Position numbers and translations under genes: made by a program. From positions 1 through 7,629 of the forward strand of contig CALVYO010000064.1 of NCBI GenBank assembly GCA_944372275.1: DNA of 7,629 nt, read 5' to 3'. Positions 5,218 through 7,629 of the stretch are shown here, one piece after another (position 1 is the stretch's first letter; each line of letters starts with the position of its first letter). Source of the stretch: an uncultured Bacilli bacterium. Lineage in GTDB: Bacteria; Bacillota_I; Bacilli_A; RF39; UBA660. Under the pieces are notes generated by a model. It saw nothing but the letters and a program-made list of their open reading frames with translations, did not search any database and had not been told where the DNA came from.

Positions 5218-5991
5218 TTATTTTAATATTTTTTTCATATTATTTAAACAGTTTTTTTCTATTCTTGATATCTGTGCTTGAGATATCCCAATTTCTTCAG
5301 ATAGTTCCATTTGCGTAATTCCTTCAAAATACCTTTTATAAATTATATATTTTTCTTTATCTTTTAATTTATTTAGTGCTTCTTTTAACATTATACTCAT
5401 ATCCTGACCTATTTTATCCTTTTTGTCGGCAATTTGTTCTTCTAAATAAATAGTATCCCCACCGTCACTATAAATTGGCTCTGACATACTTAACGCATCT
5501 TTAACCGCTTCAAATGCCTGCATAACTTCTAATTCTGTTAATTCCAAAACATCGGCTACTTCCTTCATCGTCGGTTCTCTATTTAATTTATTAGTTAATT
5601 CTTCTTTTGCCTTTAATCCTTTATATGCTATATCTTTTAAATTTCTAGTAACTCTTAAAGAACTATTATCTCTTAAATATCTCTTAATTTCTCCTAGAAT
5701 CATTGGGACAGCATATGTTGAAAATTTAACTTCGTGCGCTAAATCAAAATTATCAATAGCTTTAATTAATCCGACACAACCAACTTGGAATAAATCATCT
5801 AAATTATCTGTTCTGTTGTTATATTTCCTTAGAATTGATAAAACTAGTTTTAAATTGCCATTAATTAATTCATCCTTAGCTAACTTATCACCATTTTGAT
5901 ATTTTTTAAATAATTCGATCATTTCTTCATTACTTAAAACTTTAATATTCGCAGTATTCACGCCACAAATTTCAACTCTATGACGTGCCAT
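5218..5991 (-). CDS. sigG: RNA polymerase sigma-G factor (late forespore)
   Basis: At 257 residues this has the length of sigma-G. The N-terminus RHRVEICGVNTANIKVL is the sigma-G signature, absent from sigma-F. Region 2 covers about residues 42-112 (DDLFQVGCVGLIKAIDNFD; FSTYAVPMILGEIKRYLRD), region 3 about 115-195, and region 4 about 205-255 with the helix-turn-helix TQMELSEEIGISQAQISRIE. N44, in LINGNLKL, corresponds to N45 of Bacillus sigma-G, the residue needed for binding the inhibitor Gin (CsfB); sigma-F has Glu there. Sigma-G directs late forespore genes such as those for SASP and spoVA. The ribosome-binding site AAAGGAGA (6008-6001) lies nine T before ATG. The upstream neighbour is an aminopeptidase instead of the Bacillus spoIIGA-sigE pair. 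A forespore-type promoter and a masking hairpin lie in the leader. Confidence 0.96.
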   Translation of the reverse strand: MARHRVEICGVNTANIKVLSNEEMIELFKKYQNGDKLAKDELINGNLKLVLSILRKYNNRTDNLDDLFQVGCVGLIKAIDNFDLAHEVKFSTYAVPMILGEIKRYLRDNSSLRVTRNLKDIAYKGLKAKEELTNKLNREPTMKEVADVLELTELEVMQAFEAVKDALSMSEPIYSDGGDTIYLEEQIADKKDKIGQDMSIMLKEALNKLKDKEKYIIYKRYFEGITQMELSEEIGISQAQISRIEKNCLNNMKKILK

Positions 5992-6035
5992 AAAAAAAAA
6001 TCTCCTTTCATATCAATTATGGTATAAAAAGAGAT
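5992..6035 (-). terminator. Hairpin plus T9 that encloses the sigG ribosome-binding site
   Basis: On the minus strand, ATCTCTTT (6035-6028) can pair with AAAGGAGAT (6008-6000) with one bulged G and a 19-base loop, followed directly by T to 5992. It has the form of a terminator for the aminopeptidase transcript, but its 3' arm is the sigG Shine-Dalgarno sequence. Read-through RNA would therefore either stop or present a masked ribosome-binding site. RNA started at the sigG promoter begins near 6008 and lacks the 5' arm, leaving the site free. Pairing is moderate, so this needs folding support. Confidence 0.5.
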
Positions 6036-6044
6036 ATTTCATAC
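6015..6044 (-). promoter_or_regulatory. Forespore (sigma-G/sigma-F type) promoter of sigG
   Basis: On the minus strand, GTATG (6044-6040), 18 bases, then CATAATT (6021-6015). This fits the sigma-G consensus GnATr-N18-cATnmTA with one mismatch at the last base. Read as sigma-F (GyATA-N15-GGnnAnAnT), the AnAnT part fits but the GG is missing. It overlaps the end of the aminopeptidase gene, whose stop is at 6049-6047. Confidence 0.5.
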
Positions 6045-6046
6045 AA

Positions 6047-7207
6047 TTATTTTATAAAATTACCATCTTTCATAATTAATTCCTCATCAGCATAAACTTC
6101 TAAATCAGAAGTTCCTATCATAAAATCAACGTGATTATTACTTTTATTAACTATATTAAAATCTGGTTCTTTGATACATTCTAAATAACTGGATCCTAAC
6201 GCTAAATGACAAGCAGCATTTTCATCATATAAAGTTTCATAAAAAACTAAATTAGATTTAGATATTGGTGAATCATAATCAACTAATGCAACTTCACCTA
6301 AATATTTAGAATTTTCATCATATTCTATTATTTGTTTTAATGTTTCTTTGCCTACTTTAGCATCAAAATTTATAACTTTACCATCCTTAAATTCCAAATA
6401 GAAATCTTCGATTAAACTACCATTATATACTAATGGTTTAGAACTATAAACAATTCCATTTACACCATATTTATAAGGTGATGTGAATATTTCTTCGGTT
6501 GGCATATTAGCAATTGTTTCTATTCCATTTATAATAGTATTACCACCTGCCCATATATGATTTTTAGGTAATTCTATTGTTAAATTAGTACCTAAACTAT
6601 TTTTAAATGTTAATTTTTTATATTGTTTATTATTCATATATTCACATTTTTGACTATTCAATTTTATTTTATTATCCCATTCTAATATAGGATTATCTTT
6701 ATCTACTAAACACATCTTATAAATTATATCCCATAATTTATTAACATTATCTTCTTCATTAGGAAATAATTTATCGGCCCAAGATTTAGTTACGACAGAA
6801 GCTATACACCAAACAATTTCGTTATTTAACTGTCTTTCTTTATAAATTGGTTTTGTTTCTCTTACTAATTTCGCACTATATTTTAATTTATCATTATCGA
6901 TACCACTAAAATCTTCATAAGCATACAACATTAAAAAACAAGCATCTTTTTTAGCATATTCATCAAATATTTTTTTGTTGAAGAAACTACTATTTTTTAA
7001 TTGTTCATTATCTAAATTATTTAATTGTAGTTTTTTTAATGCTTCGTCTTCAAAATCAATATAGATATCTTTAATACCAATTTCATATGCTTTTTTAACT
7101 AATATTCTAACAAAGTCATATACTTCAATCGGACAAGATATTAATAAAGGTTGATTAGATATATTCAAACATCTTTTTAATAACAATTCTGCATACTTTT
7201 CTTGCAT
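6047..7207 (-). CDS. M29-family metallo-aminopeptidase (AmpS/PepS/AmpT type)
   Basis: The 386-residue product shows the M29 peptidase hallmarks in order: NMPTEEIFTSP (E239), FYLEFKDGKVINFDAK (about 269-284), LGEVALVD (E305), ACHLALGSSY (H334) and NHVDFMIG (H359, D361). These correspond to the two-metal ligand set known for Thermus AmpT and Staphylococcus AmpS, so catalysis looks intact. The family removes N-terminal residues from peptides in the cytoplasm and is usually about 410 residues, so this one is slightly short. Start: ATG at 7207 with AGGAGA (7221-7216) eight bases upstream. It lies upstream of sigG in the same direction with a hairpin between them. A metabolic peptidase here is unlike the Bacillus sigE-sigG order, and I have no evidence for a link with sporulation. 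The exact subfamily name is uncertain. Confidence 0.88.
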   Translation of the reverse strand: MQEKYAELLLKRCLNISNQPLLISCPIEVYDFVRILVKKAYEIGIKDIYIDFEDEALKKLQLNNLDNEQLKNSSFFNKKIFDEYAKKDACFLMLYAYEDFSGIDNDKLKYSAKLVRETKPIYKERQLNNEIVWCIASVVTKSWADKLFPNEEDNVNKLWDIIYKMCLVDKDNPILEWDNKIKLNSQKCEYMNNKQYKKLTFKNSLGTNLTIELPKNHIWAGGNTIINGIETIANMPTEEIFTSPYKYGVNGIVYSSKPLVYNGSLIEDFYLEFKDGKVINFDAKVGKETLKQIIEYDENSKYLGEVALVDYDSPISKSNLVFYETLYDENAACHLALGSSYLECIKEPDFNIVNKSNNHVDFMIGTSDLEVYADEELIMKDGNFIK

Positions 7208-7227
7208 TTAATCACTCTCCTATATTT

Positions 7228-7236
7228 ATTATATCC
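7228..7236 (-). promoter_or_regulatory. Probable -10 region of the aminopeptidase gene
   Basis: On the minus strand, GGATATAAT (7236-7228) contains a perfect sigma-A -10 TATAAT and also fits the sigma-F -10 form GGnnAnAnT. No convincing -35 for either factor is seen at the proper distance. The predicted start near 7221 leaves a very short leader. The sigma factor cannot be decided. Confidence 0.4.
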
Positions 7237-7237
7237 C

Positions 7238-7252
7238 AAAATGATACATTTT
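7238..7252. repeat. Perfect inverted repeat between divergent genes, possible operator
   Basis: AAAATG-ATA-CATTTT is a perfect six-base inverted repeat with a three-base centre. It lies just upstream of the aminopeptidase -10 region and about 40 bases before the divergent ferritin-like gene, where a shared regulator could bind. It does not match a Fur, PerR, CcpA or Spo0A box that I know, and AT-rich DNA gives such repeats by chance. Confidence 0.3.
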
Positions 7253-7290
7253 AATTATTTTTTTTAATATGATTAATTAGGTGATTATTT

Positions 7291-7629
7291 ATGTATTATA
7301 AATCTAATTTACCATATCCTGATATTAAAGTTGAAAAAGAAAATATTGAATATGCAAGATTATTATCATATCCTTATGCAGGATTAGTAAGTGAAGATAC
7401 TGCAACTCATTTATATATGTATCAATCATTTATTTTAAGTGATGAAGTAAGTAATATTTTAGAAAAGATTGCTATAGTTGAAATGAAACATTTAGAATTA
7501 TTAGCCAAAACAATCAACTTATTAGGTCTAAATCCAGAATATAAAGTAAATAATATTCCTTGGACTACTAATTATGTCAATTACAATAATAATTTAAAAG
7601 ATATATTAAAAATAAATATTGAAGCAGAA
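7291..7629 (+). CDS. Ferritin-like di-metal protein, N-terminal 113 residues (partial)
   Basis: The only plus-strand gene starts at ATG 7291 with AGGTGA (7279-7284) six bases upstream, and is cut by the window end. Helix A carries GLVSEDTATHLYMYQ (E35), helix B IAIVEMKHLELLAKTI (E64 and H67, an ExxH pair), then IPWTTNYV, and helix C begins ILKINIEAE at the edge. This is the first half of a four-helix ferritin-like fold with a di-iron or di-manganese site. It resembles the rubrerythrin/bacterioferritin-like proteins common in Clostridia, and more distantly the CotJC/Mn-catalase family, which shares the GE..., ExxH and PWT..Y features. Members handle peroxide or iron, and CotJC is a spore coat protein, so a spore role is possible but unproven. 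The missing second ExxH motif lies outside the window. No clear promoter was found. Confidence 0.75.
   Translation, partial: MYYKSNLPYPDIKVEKENIEYARLLSYPYAGLVSEDTATHLYMYQSFILSDEVSNILEKIAIVEMKHLELLAKTINLLGLNPEYKVNNIPWTTNYVNYNNNLKDILKINIEAE

Noticed and set aside
6019..6046. Sigma-A promoter for sigG (TTGTAT-N16-TACCAT)
   Set aside because: Both boxes are poor and the spacer is short, whereas the sigma-G pattern on the same bases fits better and makes biological sense.
99..7207. Possible UGA recoding to Trp, as in Mollicutes
   Set aside because: No UGA ends any of the nine genes, but none occurs in frame either and all Trp codons are TGG. Nine stops are too few to infer anything beyond AT bias.
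7244..7273. Sigma-A or sigma-K promoter for the ferritin-like gene
   Set aside because: TATGAT at 7268-7273 has no usable -35, and the closest sigma-K reading has an 18-base spacer and mismatches in the -10. The evidence is too weak to annotate.
1..7629. Mobile element, CRISPR array, toxin-antitoxin or phage defence genes
   Set aside because: No transposase, integrase, direct-repeat array or terminal repeats were seen. All recognised genes are conserved housekeeping or sporulation genes with uniform composition.

Overview
The window is about 27 percent G+C by eye and very compact. It looks like a chromosomal segment of an endospore-forming, low-GC member of the Bacillota, most likely the Bacilli. 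Two spore genes point that way: sigma-G (forespore sigma factor) and CotE (outer-coat morphogenetic protein). The low GC and short intergenic gaps would suit an uncultured gut Erysipelotrichales/RF39-type lineage, but the sequence alone cannot settle the taxon. The standard code fits: Trp is TGG, and all nine visible stop codons are TAA or TAG.

Nine complete genes lie on the minus strand. In transcription order, from right to left, they are: an M29 aminopeptidase (7207-6047), sigG (5991-5218), a YlmC/YmxH PRC-barrel protein (5193-4972), an unrecognised 142-residue protein (4884-4456), a degenerate RNase J2-like protein (4395-2761), miaB (2685-1279), cotE (1217-696), rpsP (625-347) and khpA (344-99). 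At the right edge a divergent plus-strand gene for a ferritin-like di-metal protein begins at 7291 and runs out of the window. No gap exceeds 100 bases, and there are no mobile elements, CRISPR arrays, tRNAs or rRNAs.

Four themes connect the genes. (1) Sporulation: sigG-ylmC form a two-gene unit behind a forespore-type promoter, and cotE has its own mother-cell-type promoter. (2) RNA metabolism and translation: RNase J2-like protein, MiaB tRNA thiomethylation, ribosomal protein S16 and the KhpA RNA chaperone. (3) Each transcription unit ends in a small intrinsic terminator, usually overlapping the stop codon. (4) The next promoter often begins inside that terminator. Twice a perfect TTGACA -35 box is the 3' arm of the upstream terminator, and once the -10 box sits in the terminator loop.

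I see no clearly new multi-gene system. The points most worth a second look are the merged terminator/promoter junctions, a hairpin that masks the sigG ribosome-binding site only in read-through RNA, the cotE start correction, the loss of metal ligands in the RNase J-like protein, and the 142-residue unknown.
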